Position numbers and translations under genes: made by a program
Part shown: one piece after another, positions 18,199 to 25,946 of the stretch
Numbering within the stretch: position 1 is the stretch's first letter
Layout: each line of letters opens with the position of its first letter
Assembly (NCBI GenBank): GCA_019510305.1
Contig: JAEKKN010000017.1
Coordinates: forward strand, 310,001 to 374,000
Direction: 5' to 3'
DNA length: 64,000 nucleotides
From: Microbacterium sp.
Lineage (GTDB): Bacteria; Actinomycetota; Actinomycetes; Actinomycetales; Microbacteriaceae
Notes under the pieces: generated by a model
The model's input: the letters and a program-made list of their open reading frames with translations, nothing else
Told to the model about the DNA's origin: nothing
The model's database searches: none

Positions 18199-19181
18199 GC
18201 CGCGACGTCCTGGTGATCGGTGAGGCCCTCGTCGACATCGTTCATCGTGAGGCCGGCCGCATCGAGGAGACTCCCGGGGGCAGTCCCGCGAACGTCGCTC
18301 TCGCACTCGCCCGCCTCGGCGACGAACCGCTGCTGCTGACTCAGCTCGGAGAAGATCCGCGCGGGAGGGCCGTGCGGGCCTGGCTCGCGGCGTCAGGCGT
18401 CGACGTGCTCGTGGCCGGGGCGGAGCGCACCTCGACCGCGTCGGCGCAGCTCGGCCCCGACGGATCGGCCCGGTACGAGTTCGATCTGAGCTGGACTCTC
18501 GACGGCGTCGATCCGGAGTCCGTCGTCGGCGAGCACCCGGGTATCGTGCACGTGGGCTCCGTCGCCGCTCTGCTGCATCCGGGAGCCGACGTCGTGCGCT
18601 CGCTGCTCGAGGCTCTGCGGCCCGATGCGCTGATCAGCTACGACCCCAACATCCGCCCGGCGCTGGTTCCCGACCGCGCGCAGGCTCTGCGAGACGTCGA
18701 GGCTCTCGTCGCCGCGTCCGACGTCGTCAAGGCGAGCGACGAGGACCTCGGCTGGTTGTACCCCGGAGAGGATCCGCTCGAGGTCGCGCAGCGTCTGCAG
18801 CGCTCGGGCCCCGCCATCGTGGTGGTGACGCGTGGCGGTGACGGCGCGGATGCAGTCACCGCCGCCGGTGTGGTCCGCGTCGGCGGCCACCGAGTCGACG
18901 TCGTCGACACGGTCGGCGCGGGTGACACGTTCATGGCTGCGCTGATCCATTCTCTGCGGGATGCGGGGCTCTCCGGAGCGGCCTCTCGTGAGGCGCTGCG
19001 CGGCGTCGACGAGGAGCTCGTGCGTGCGATGCTCGCGTTCGGTGCAGCGGCGGCCGCGGTGACGGTCTCGCGCCCTGGCGCGGATCCTCCTCGCCTCGAC
19101 GAGGTGGCCGGACCCTCCGAGGGTGTCAGTCCGGCAGGATCACGGATGCCGCCTCTGCCAATGCACGACGCACGGCCCTGA
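18195..19181 (+). CDS. PfkB family carbohydrate kinase, probable fructokinase
   Basis: A 328-residue ribokinase-family kinase. The first signature (GEALVDIVHREAG, then GGSPANVALALARLGDE) and the second signature with the catalytic base (DTVGAGDTFMAALIHSL) are intact. It is the last gene of the sugar ABC operon with a GTG start at 18195 overlapping the ABM gene. The GH32 enzyme releases fructose, so phosphorylation of imported fructose to fructose 6-phosphate is the obvious role (inference). The 3' end runs 56 bp into the convergent LysR gene; the last residues after about 310 are poorly conserved. Confidence 0.87.
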   Translation: MSRDVLVIGEALVDIVHREAGRIEETPGGSPANVALALARLGDEPLLLTQLGEDPRGRAVRAWLAASGVDVLVAGAERTSTASAQLGPDGSARYEFDLSWTLDGVDPESVVGEHPGIVHVGSVAALLHPGADVVRSLLEALRPDALISYDPNIRPALVPDRAQALRDVEALVAASDVVKASDEDLGWLYPGEDPLEVAQRLQRSGPAIVVVTRGGDGADAVTAAGVVRVGGHRVDVVDTVGAGDTFMAALIHSLRDAGLSGAASREALRGVDEELVRAMLAFGAAAAAVTVSRPGADPPRLDEVAGPSEGVSPAGSRMPPLPMHDARP

Positions 19182-20034
19182 TCGAGGGGGCTGCTGCCGA
19201 CACGCGTCGCGCCGACGAGAAGATCTCGCGCCGAGGGGCCCCCGGCAGGGGAGCGAGGTCGACCGTCGGGGCGTCGCCGGCCCAGACGAGCTCGGGCAGC
19301 AGCCCGACCGCGAGCCCCGCCCTGATCAGGCGGACGTGCGTGGTGAGGTCGGCGACCTCGAAATGCACGTCGGGCTCGAAGCCCGCCGTCCGGCACAGCT
19401 GCTCGGCCCACGCGCGGGACGCGGTGCCCGCCGGCTCGAGCACCCAGGGATCGTCGCGGGTCGCCCAGAGGGCCGCGGCGGCATCTGCCATCGGCCGGGC
19501 GCCCGGCTGCCGGGCCAGGGCGATCGTGTCGTGCGTGAGCACGACGCGGTCGAGGTCGGCGTTGATCGGACGGGTGCGCCCCGGGTACTGCTCGGCGAGC
19601 ATGAGGTCGAAGTCGCGGCTCGCGACGCCCACGAGGCTCGTCTCAGGGTCGCTCTCGGTGACGTCGACGCGGAGCGCCGGATGCTGCGCCTGCAGGGCGA
19701 GCAGTGCGGGAGGGAGCAGTGCGTGCGCGGCGGTCTGGAACACGGCGATGCGCACGGTGCCGGTGACCTCGGTGAGCGATTCGGCGACGGCGACCTGCGC
19801 GTGCTCGAGCTGGTCGAGGATGCCGACGGCCTCAGCCACGAGCACGTTCCCCTGCGGGGTGAACTGCACTCCTCGGCCCACGCGTCGCAGCAGCGGCGCA
19901 CCCACCTCGCGCTCGAGCGCGCTCAGCTGCTGAGACACCGTCGCCTTGCTGTAGGAGAGCGCGTCGGCGACGGCCGAGAGAGTGCCGCGGCGGCTCAGCT
20001 CGACGAGCATCCGCAGTCGATTGACGTCGAGCAT
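19126..20034 (-). CDS. LysR family transcriptional regulator, probable regulator of putA
   Basis: A 302-residue LysR regulator. The N-terminal winged helix is clear (MLDVNRLRMLVELSRRGTLSAVADALSYSKATVSQQLSALE), followed by a two-lobed inducer-binding domain starting near TGTVRIAVFQTAAHALLP. Start ATG 20034 has GAGGGACGG upstream. It is divergent from putA across 141 bp that hold a TGTTC-N9-GAACA inverted repeat, so control of proline catabolism is likely. The 3' end overlaps the PfkB kinase gene by 56 bp on the opposite strand. ArgP/LysG-like roles are less likely given the neighbour. Confidence 0.88.
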   Translation of the reverse strand: MLDVNRLRMLVELSRRGTLSAVADALSYSKATVSQQLSALEREVGAPLLRRVGRGVQFTPQGNVLVAEAVGILDQLEHAQVAVAESLTEVTGTVRIAVFQTAAHALLPPALLALQAQHPALRVDVTESDPETSLVGVASRDFDLMLAEQYPGRTRPINADLDRVVLTHDTIALARQPGARPMADAAAALWATRDDPWVLEPAGTASRAWAEQLCRTAGFEPDVHFEVADLTTHVRLIRAGLAVGLLPELVWAGDAPTVDLAPLPGAPRREIFSSARRVSAAAPSIRAVRRALAEAASVILPD

Positions 20035-20048
20035 CCGTCCCTCTTCAT

Positions 20049-20067
20049 TGTTCAGTGAAACCGAACA
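20049..20067. promoter_or_regulatory. Inverted repeat in the LysR-putA divergent promoter region
   Basis: TGTTC-N9-GAACA, 5-bp perfect arms, of the T-N11-A type bound by LysR proteins. It lies 14 bp upstream of the LysR start and about 110 bp upstream of putA. Confidence 0.5.
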
Positions 20068-20175
20068 GAAATCACGCAGATCGGTTGATAGACGTAGCCT
20101 ACTCGCGGGTCGCACAATGATCGGGAGACGCACGCGACCCGGGTGTGCGCCCCGTCTGTGGAAGGTTCCCCGCCA

Positions 20176-23100
20176 ATGACCGTCGTCGACACCACTCCGC
20201 GTACCGAAGAGGTCGCCGCTCTCGTGCAGCGCTGGCTGAAGGAGAGCGAGACGCACCCCGTCGAGCCCGCGGCCCAGCGCCTCTCCGAGGTGCTCAAAGA
20301 CCCGAACGGCCTCGACTTCACCGTCGGCTTCGTCGACGGAGTGATGCGGCCCGAAGACCTCCGCGTCGCCGGTCGCAAGCTCGCCGACCTCGCCGAGATC
20401 ACACCGACCCTTCTTCCCGGCTACCTGCGCGCCGCGATCAAGACCGGCGGCTTCTGGGCGCCCAAGCTCCCCGGCGTCGTCGTGCCGATCTCGCGCCGGG
20501 TGCTGCGCGCCATGGTCGGACACCTCGTGCTCGACGCCACCCCCTCGAAGCTCGGGCCCGCGATCGCGAAGCTGCGCAAGAGCGGCAACCGCCTGAACCT
20601 CAACCTGCTCGGCGAGGCCGTGCTCGGCGAGCGCGAGGCCGGACGACGCCTCAAGGGCACCTACGACTTCCTGGCCCGCGACGACGTCGACTACGTGTCG
20701 ATCAAGGTGTCCAGTGTCGTCAGCCAGCTGTCGATGTGGTCGTTCGACGAAGCGGTCGCCGACGTCGTCGAGAAGCTCACCCCGCTGTACGAGCTCGCCG
20801 CCGCCGCAGAGGCGAAGGGCAAGGCGAAGTTCATCAACCTCGACATGGAGGAGTACCGCGACCTCGATCTCACGATCGCGGCATTCACCAGCATCCTCGA
20901 CCAGCCGGGACTCGAGAACCTCGAGGCCGGCATCGTCCTGCAGGCCTATCTTCCCGACGCCCTCGGCGCCATGCAGCACCTGCAGCAGTGGGCGGCAGCG
21001 CGACGCGCCAAGGGCGGAGCGCCCATCAAGGTGCGCGTCGTCAAGGGCGCGAACCTCGCGATGGAGGAGGTCGATGCGAAGATCCACGACTGGCCGCTCG
21101 CGACCTACTCGACCAAGCAGGACTCCGACACGAACTACAAGCGCGTGCTGGACTGGGCGATGACTCCGGAGCGGCTGGACGCGGTGCGCATCGGCGTCGC
21201 GGGGCACAACCTCTTCGACATCGCATACACGTGGCTGCTCGCGAAGGCGCGGGGCGTGACCGACCGTTCGACAAGCTCAGGGCAGGTGCCCGTCGAGTAC
21301 GAGATGCTGCTGGGCATGGCCACCGGCCAGGCCGAGGCGGTCCGCAAGGACGTCGGCCGCCTGCTGCTGTACACGCCGGTCGTGAACCCGGCCGAGTTCG
21401 ACGTCGCGATCGCCTATCTCGTGCGCCGGCTCGAAGAGAACGCGAGCCCCGAGAACTTCATGTCCGCGGTGTTCGAGCTCGCCTCGAACCCCGCCCTGCT
21501 GACGCGCGAGCGCGAGCGCTTCGAACGCTCGCTCGCCGGCCTCGAGGCCGACCGCGGTGTTCCGGCCCCGCACCGCGTGCAGAACCGCGCGGAGGAGGCG
21601 GAATCCGCTGGGTCCCAGAGCCCGTCGAAGGGCACCGGCTTCCACAACCAGGCCGACACCGATCCGGCGCTCGCCGCGAACCGCGCGTGGGGGCGCGAGA
21701 TCCTGCGCCGCAGTGTGAGCACGACGTTGGGCGAAGGGGCCATCGCGGCTGCGCGCGTCGAGTCGCCCGCGCAGCTCGATGACGTGTTCGCCGCCGCATC
21801 CGCCGCCGCTGAGAAGTGGGCCGCGCTGCCTGCCGCCGACCGCGCCGCCGTACTGCACCGTGCGGGCGCCGAGCTGGCCGCGCGACGGGGCCAGCTCATC
21901 GAGATCATGGCTCACGAGGCGGGCAAGACCATCGCCGAGGCCGACCCCGAGGTCTCCGAAGCGATCGACTTCGCGCACTACTACGCCGAGCGCGCCCTCG
22001 ATCTCGAGAAGATCCCCGGTGCGGAGTTCGTTCCGTCGAAGGTCACGGTCGTCACCCCGCCGTGGAACTTCCCCGTCGCGATCCCCGCCGGCGGTGTGCT
22101 CGCCGCCCTCGCGTCCGGCTCGGCCGCGGTCATCAAGCCCGCCAAGCTCACCCAGCGCTGCGGAGCCGTGATGGTCGAGGCGCTGTGGGCTGCGGGCGTG
22201 CCGCGCGACCTGCTCGCGCTCGTCGATCTCGGCTCGCGCGAGCTCGGCACGCAGCTCGTCTCGAGCCCGATCGTCGACCGGGTGATCCTCACCGGCGCGT
22301 ACGAGACCGCCCAGCTGTTCCGCTCGTTCCGCTCGGATCTGCCGCTGCTCGCCGAGACGAGCGGCAAGAACGCGATCATCGTGACGCCGTCGGCCGATCT
22401 CGACCTGGCCGCCGCAGACGTGGCGCGCAGCGCCTTCGGTCACGCGGGGCAGAAGTGCTCTGCGGCATCGCTCGCGATCCTCGTCGGCTCGGTCGCCGAC
22501 TCGAAGAGGTTCGAGCGCCAGCTCGTCGACGCCGTGACCTCGATGCGCGTCGGCCTGCCGAGCGACCCGGCCACCCAGATGGGCCCGATCATCGAGCCTG
22601 CGAACGGCAAGCTGCTCAAGGCCCTCACGACCCTCGAGCGGGGCGAGCGCTGGCTCGTCGAGCCGAAGAAGCTCGACGACGAGGGCCGGCAGTGGACTCC
22701 CGGCGTGAAGACCGGAGTCGCCCCCGGATCCACGACGCACATGACCGAGTTCTTCGGCCCGGTGCTCGGCGTCATGCACGCGAAGGACCTCGACGAGGCC
22801 ATCCGCCTGCAGAACGCCGTCGACTACGGCCTGACCGCAGGGCTGCACTCGCTCGACTCCGATGAGGTCGCCACGTGGCTCGACCGCGTCGAGGCCGGCA
22901 ACCTCTATGTGAACCGCGGCATCACGGGTGCGATCGTGCAGCGTCAGCCCTTCGGCGGATGGAAGCGCTCGGCCGTGGGCGCCGGCGCCAAGGCCGGCGG
23001 CCCGAACTATCTGTTCGGCCTGGGGGAGTGGACGCCCGCCGAGCTTCCCGCCGCAGCACCCGGCGCCGCCGTCTCGGAGCCGGTCGCCCGACTGCTCGCC

Positions 23101-23670
23101 GCCGCCGACGGTGTGCTCGACGCGGCCGAAGCCGAGTGGCTGCGCTGCGCGGCGGCCTCCGACGAGCAGGCCTGGACGAACGAGTTCGGCGTGACCAGCG
23201 ACAAGTCCGGCCTCGGAGTCGAACGCAACGTGTTCCGCTACCGTCCGACCGCCGTCGACGTGCGCATCGCCGAGCAGGCGCCTCTCGCCGACGGCATCCG
23301 CGTCCTGGCCGCGGCCCTGCGCAGCGGAAGCCCGTTCACGGTTTCGGCACCCGCTCTGCCCTCATCGGTCGAGAAGGCGCTGCGCGCGGCGGGCATCGCC
23401 GTCACGCACGAGAAGGATGCCTCGTGGGTCAAGCACGTCGCGAAGGCTCAGGCGAAGGCCGCGCACACCTGGCAGCGCGTCCGTCTCGTCGGCGGCGATT
23501 CGGCCCCCCTGTACGAGGCTCTCGGCGGGATCCCCGACGTCGCCGTCTGGTCGCACGCCGTGACCGGCGCCGGCCGCGTCGAGATGCTGCCGTTCCTGCA
23601 CGAGCAGGCCGTCTCGATCACCAACCACCGCTTCGGCAACCCGACCGCGCTGGCCGACGGCGTGATCTGA
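20176..23670 (+). CDS. putA: Bifunctional proline dehydrogenase / glutamate-semialdehyde dehydrogenase
   Basis: A 1164-residue enzyme that oxidises proline to glutamate in two steps. The N-terminal FAD-dependent proline dehydrogenase barrel spans about residues 20-450 (ISRRVLRAMVGHLVLD, then LNLNLLGEAVLGEREA, VRVVKGANLAMEE, MLLGMATGQAEAVR). The NAD-dependent aldehyde dehydrogenase spans about 510-960, with the catalytic Cys near residue 761 (HAGQKCSAAS), Glu near 727 (LAETSGKN) and PPWNFPVAIPAGG. A C-terminal extension follows. ATG 20176 has GGAAGG upstream. Two in-frame copies of a dispersed repeat lie inside the gene: one adds about eight residues in the dehydrogenase domain and one sits in the linker. 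Confidence 0.95.
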   Translation: MTVVDTTPRTEEVAALVQRWLKESETHPVEPAAQRLSEVLKDPNGLDFTVGFVDGVMRPEDLRVAGRKLADLAEITPTLLPGYLRAAIKTGGFWAPKLPGVVVPISRRVLRAMVGHLVLDATPSKLGPAIAKLRKSGNRLNLNLLGEAVLGEREAGRRLKGTYDFLARDDVDYVSIKVSSVVSQLSMWSFDEAVADVVEKLTPLYELAAAAEAKGKAKFINLDMEEYRDLDLTIAAFTSILDQPGLENLEAGIVLQAYLPDALGAMQHLQQWAAARRAKGGAPIKVRVVKGANLAMEEVDAKIHDWPLATYSTKQDSDTNYKRVLDWAMTPERLDAVRIGVAGHNLFDIAYTWLLAKARGVTDRSTSSGQVPVEYEMLLGMATGQAEAVRKDVGRLLLYTPVVNPAEFDVAIAYLVRRLEENASPENFMSAVFELASNPALLTRERERFERSLAGLEADRGVPAPHRVQNRAEEAESAGSQSPSKGTGFHNQADTDPALAANRAWGREILRRSVSTTLGEGAIAAARVESPAQLDDVFAAASAAAEKWAALPAADRAAVLHRAGAELAARRGQLIEIMAHEAGKTIAEADPEVSEAIDFAHYYAERALDLEKIPGAEFVPSKVTVVTPPWNFPVAIPAGGVLAALASGSAAVIKPAKLTQRCGAVMVEALWAAGVPRDLLALVDLGSRELGTQLVSSPIVDRVILTGAYETAQLFRSFRSDLPLLAETSGKNAIIVTPSADLDLAAADVARSAFGHAGQKCSAASLAILVGSVADSKRFERQLVDAVTSMRVGLPSDPATQMGPIIEPANGKLLKALTTLERGERWLVEPKKLDDEGRQWTPGVKTGVAPGSTTHMTEFFGPVLGVMHAKDLDEAIRLQNAVDYGLTAGLHSLDSDEVATWLDRVEAGNLYVNRGITGAIVQRQPFGGWKRSAVGAGAKAGGPNYLFGLGEWTPAELPAAAPGAAVSEPVARLLAAADGVLDAAEAEWLRCAAASDEQAWTNEFGVTSDKSGLGVERNVFRYRPTAVDVRIAEQAPLADGIRVLAAALRSGSPFTVSAPALPSSVEKALRAAGIAVTHEKDASWVKHVAKAQAKAAHTWQRVRLVGGDSAPLYEALGGIPDVAVWSHAVTGAGRVEMLPFLHEQAVSITNHRFGNPTALADGVI
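21263..21284 (+). repeat. Dispersed Microbacteriaceae repeat, copy 1, inside putA
   Basis: CCGTTCGACAAGCTCAGGGC, in frame, encoding about eight residues (DRSTSSGQ) within the conserved end of the proline dehydrogenase domain, between ARGVT and VEYEMLLGMA. The same family appears inverted at 21610 and 24915. I recognise this short motif from Microbacteriaceae genomes. Confidence 0.65.
21610..21632 (-). repeat. Dispersed Microbacteriaceae repeat, copy 2, inside putA
   Basis: On the minus strand it reads CCCTTCGACGGGCTCTGGGA plus three bases, a variant of the 21263 copy. It encodes part of the linker (SAGSQSPSKGTG) between the two catalytic domains, where an insertion would be tolerated. Confidence 0.65.
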
Positions 23671-23768
23671 ACCCATCGCGGGACGATCCCCGCTTCCCCC
23701 GGTGCCGCCGCCCCAACGCCGGCACCCTCTGACGCCGGCCAGACCCCCAGCTGCCGACGTCGCGTCAC

Positions 23769-23841
23769 GCCGAGACCCCCCGTTGCCACCGAGACCCCCG
23801 GTTGCAACCGGGGGTCTCGGTGGCGACAGGGGGTCTCGGTG
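23769..23841. repeat. Nested inverted repeats between convergent putA and the ABC exporter genes
   Basis: The core is a perfect 16-bp stem (23786-23801 with 23808-23823) around TTGCAA. It is flanked by an outer, imperfect pair of the same unit (CGAGACCCCC at 23771-23780 and GGGGGTCTCG at 23829-23838). The unit is therefore present four times, two in each orientation. It lies between two converging genes and probably acts as a bidirectional terminator built from a dispersed repeat. Confidence 0.75.
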
Positions 23842-23856
23842 ATCGGGCCGGGCGAC

Positions 23857-24942
23857 TCAGCCGCGCAGCGCCTCCGCCAACTTGACCCTGGTACCCATGC
23901 GCAGCAGCGAGTTCTCGTAGATCTTCGCGCCGATCATGATCGCGGCGACGCAGGAGGCGAGCAGGATCACGAGGCTGATCAGCGGCTCCCACCACTGCGC
24001 CTCGCCGACGAACAGTCGCATCGGCATCCCCACCGGAGCCGAGAACGGAACGTACGACATGATCGTCAGCACGAGGGGGTTGTCGTTGAAGAAGATCACC
24101 AGGAAGTACGGCGCCATCACGAGCATCATGATCGGCGTCGTGGTCGATCCGATGTCCTCCATGCGCGACACCATCGACGCGGCCGCAGCGTACAGCGCCG
24201 CCAGCAGCACGAAGCCGAACAGGAAGAACACGGCGAACCAGATGATCGGGGCGCCGAGACCGGCGAGCACCGCGTTCTGCCCGGTGATGATGAGCCCCAC
24301 CGTGGCGATCGCGGCGAGGGCGATGATCTGCGCCATCGCCAGCACCGTGTTGCCGATCACCTTCCCGGCGAGCAGCGTGCGCGCCGAGATCGACGACAGC
24401 AGCACCTCGACGACGCGGGTCTGCTTCTCTTCGACCACGCTCTGCGCGATCGTGGCGCCGAACGTCGACGCGGCCATGAAGAACACCAGACCGAAGCCGA
24501 TCGCGATGAAGTACCGCAGCAGCGGGTTGGTGGTCGCCGGTTCCAGGATCTCGACGGACGGCGAGACCGACAGCCCGCTGACGATGCTGCCCGGTGCATC
24601 GGTGAGCGCGATCACGGTGTAGCCGAGCGGGCCGTCGTCAGGCAGCACGGCCGCCTCGACGTCCTCCGAGCGGACGAGCTTCTCGGCCTCTCCGCGGTCG
24701 GCCACCTCGGTGACGTCGACGTTCGGCAGCGCATCGACGGCGGCGATCGTCTGCGAGGTCGCGGCCACGGCGGTGGCCTCGGGGTTCTTGCTGGCGAACC
24801 CGCCGATCAGGATGCCGGCGAGCGCGATGAGAAGCAGGATGCCGGTGGAGATCAGGAACGTCTTGCTGCGCAGCTTCGAGGCGATCTCGCGCTCGGCGAC
24901 GAGCCAGACAGCCTGGGTCCCTGAGCCGGTCGAAGGGTTCAC
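23857..24942 (-). CDS. ABC-2 type exporter permease (NatB-like)
   Basis: A 361-residue membrane protein with one N-terminal span (FLISTGILLLIALAGILIGG), a large external domain of about 130 residues and about five C-terminal spans, ending in KLAEALRG. This is the layout of NatB/YhaP-type ABC-2 permeases; the exported substrate is unknown, with Na+ extrusion one option. GTG at 24942 overlaps the stop of the ATPase gene by 4 bp. The first residues after the start (NPSTGSGTQ) are encoded by a copy of the dispersed repeat, so the N-terminus has been remodelled by it. The next gene end (putA) is convergent. Confidence 0.82.
   Translation of the reverse strand: MNPSTGSGTQAVWLVAEREIASKLRSKTFLISTGILLLIALAGILIGGFASKNPEATAVAATSQTIAAVDALPNVDVTEVADRGEAEKLVRSEDVEAAVLPDDGPLGYTVIALTDAPGSIVSGLSVSPSVEILEPATTNPLLRYFIAIGFGLVFFMAASTFGATIAQSVVEEKQTRVVEVLLSSISARTLLAGKVIGNTVLAMAQIIALAAIATVGLIITGQNAVLAGLGAPIIWFAVFFLFGFVLLAALYAAAASMVSRMEDIGSTTTPIMMLVMAPYFLVIFFNDNPLVLTIMSYVPFSAPVGMPMRLFVGEAQWWEPLISLVILLASCVAAIMIGAKIYENSLLRMGTRVKLAEALRG
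24915..24937 (-). repeat. Dispersed Microbacteriaceae repeat, copy 3, at the start of the exporter gene
   Basis: On the minus strand CCCTTCGACCGGCTCAGGGA plus three bases, beginning 5 bases inside the permease coding sequence. Same family as the copies at 21263 and 21610. Confidence 0.7.
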
Positions 24943-25835
24943 TGGATGACCTCCTTGAAGATCTGGGCGAGAGACGGATGCTTGGGGGCGAAGCTCGCGA
25001 CATCGCCGCGGTCGACTGCGGCACGCAGCACGCGCTGCGCGACGTCGGCGCTCTCGGCCTCGAACAGGGCGTACCCGCCTTCGAAGTCGAGCACCATCAC
25101 GCCCGGCTCGGTGCGCAGCCAGCCGGCGTCGCCCGCCGACACCAGCTCGTAGCGGTCGCCGGCGTGCTCGGCGCGCAGCGCGTCGCGGGATCCGGACGCG
25201 CGGATCGTGCCGCCGGCGAGGATCACGAGGTCGTCGCAGAGCCGCTCGACGACGTCGAGCTGGTGGGAGGAGAACAGGATCGAGGCGCCCTTCGCGGCGC
25301 TCGCCTGCAGTACTCCCGCGACCACGTCGACCGCGAGGGGGTCGAGACCGGAGAACGGCTCGTCGAGGATCAGCACCTCGGGATCGTGCACGAGGGACGC
25401 TGCGATCTGCGCACGCTGCTGGTTGCCGAGCGAGAGCGACTCGATGGTGTCGTTCAGGCGGGCGTCGAGACCGAGTTCGGTGAGAAGGGCCGTGGCACGA
25501 GCCGCGGCATCCGCCTTGCTGAATCCGTGCAGTCGCGCGAGGTAGACGATCTGCTCCAGCACCTTCATCTTCGGATACAGACCGCGCTCCTCCGGCATGT
25601 AGCCGAAGTGCCTGCGGTCCTCGGCGGTGAGCGGCGAGCCGTCGAGCTCGACACGTCCGCCGTCGGCCGATAGCAGGCCGAGCACGATCCGCATGGTCGT
25701 CGTCTTGCCGGCTCCGTTGCCGCCGACGAAGCCCGTGAGGCGCCCGGGGGCGACCTGGAACGAGACGTCGTCGAGCACGAGCCGCGAGCCGTAGCTCTTG
25801 GTGATGCCGCTCAATTCGAGCTTTCCTGTGGTCAC
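24939..25835 (-). CDS. ABC exporter ATP-binding protein (NatA-like)
   Basis: A 298-residue ATPase that pairs with the permease gene it overlaps. Walker A GGNGAGKTTTMRI, Q-loop region YMPEERGLYPKMK, signature SLGNQQRAQIAASL (an SLGNQQR form of the usual LSGGQ), Walker B VLILDEPFSGLDP and the switch His in SSHQLD are seen. The MPEERGLYPKM sequence is characteristic of the NatA/YhaQ group. The C-terminal 70 residues form the extension usual for this group. Start is GTG at 25835. Substrate unknown. Confidence 0.87.
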   Translation of the reverse strand: MTTGKLELSGITKSYGSRLVLDDVSFQVAPGRLTGFVGGNGAGKTTTMRIVLGLLSADGGRVELDGSPLTAEDRRHFGYMPEERGLYPKMKVLEQIVYLARLHGFSKADAAARATALLTELGLDARLNDTIESLSLGNQQRAQIAASLVHDPEVLILDEPFSGLDPLAVDVVAGVLQASAAKGASILFSSHQLDVVERLCDDLVILAGGTIRASGSRDALRAEHAGDRYELVSAGDAGWLRTEPGVMVLDFEGGYALFEAESADVAQRVLRAAVDRGDVASFAPKHPSLAQIFKEVIQ

Positions 25836-25946
25836 TTCGGCTCACTCCGTTCGGTCAGTGCATCGCATGGCTTCACGCTATGACCGCAGGCCACGCGGGG
25901 GCATCCTCCGCACGGGGGATTGCCGCGGAGTCCCCCTGAGGGTGGA

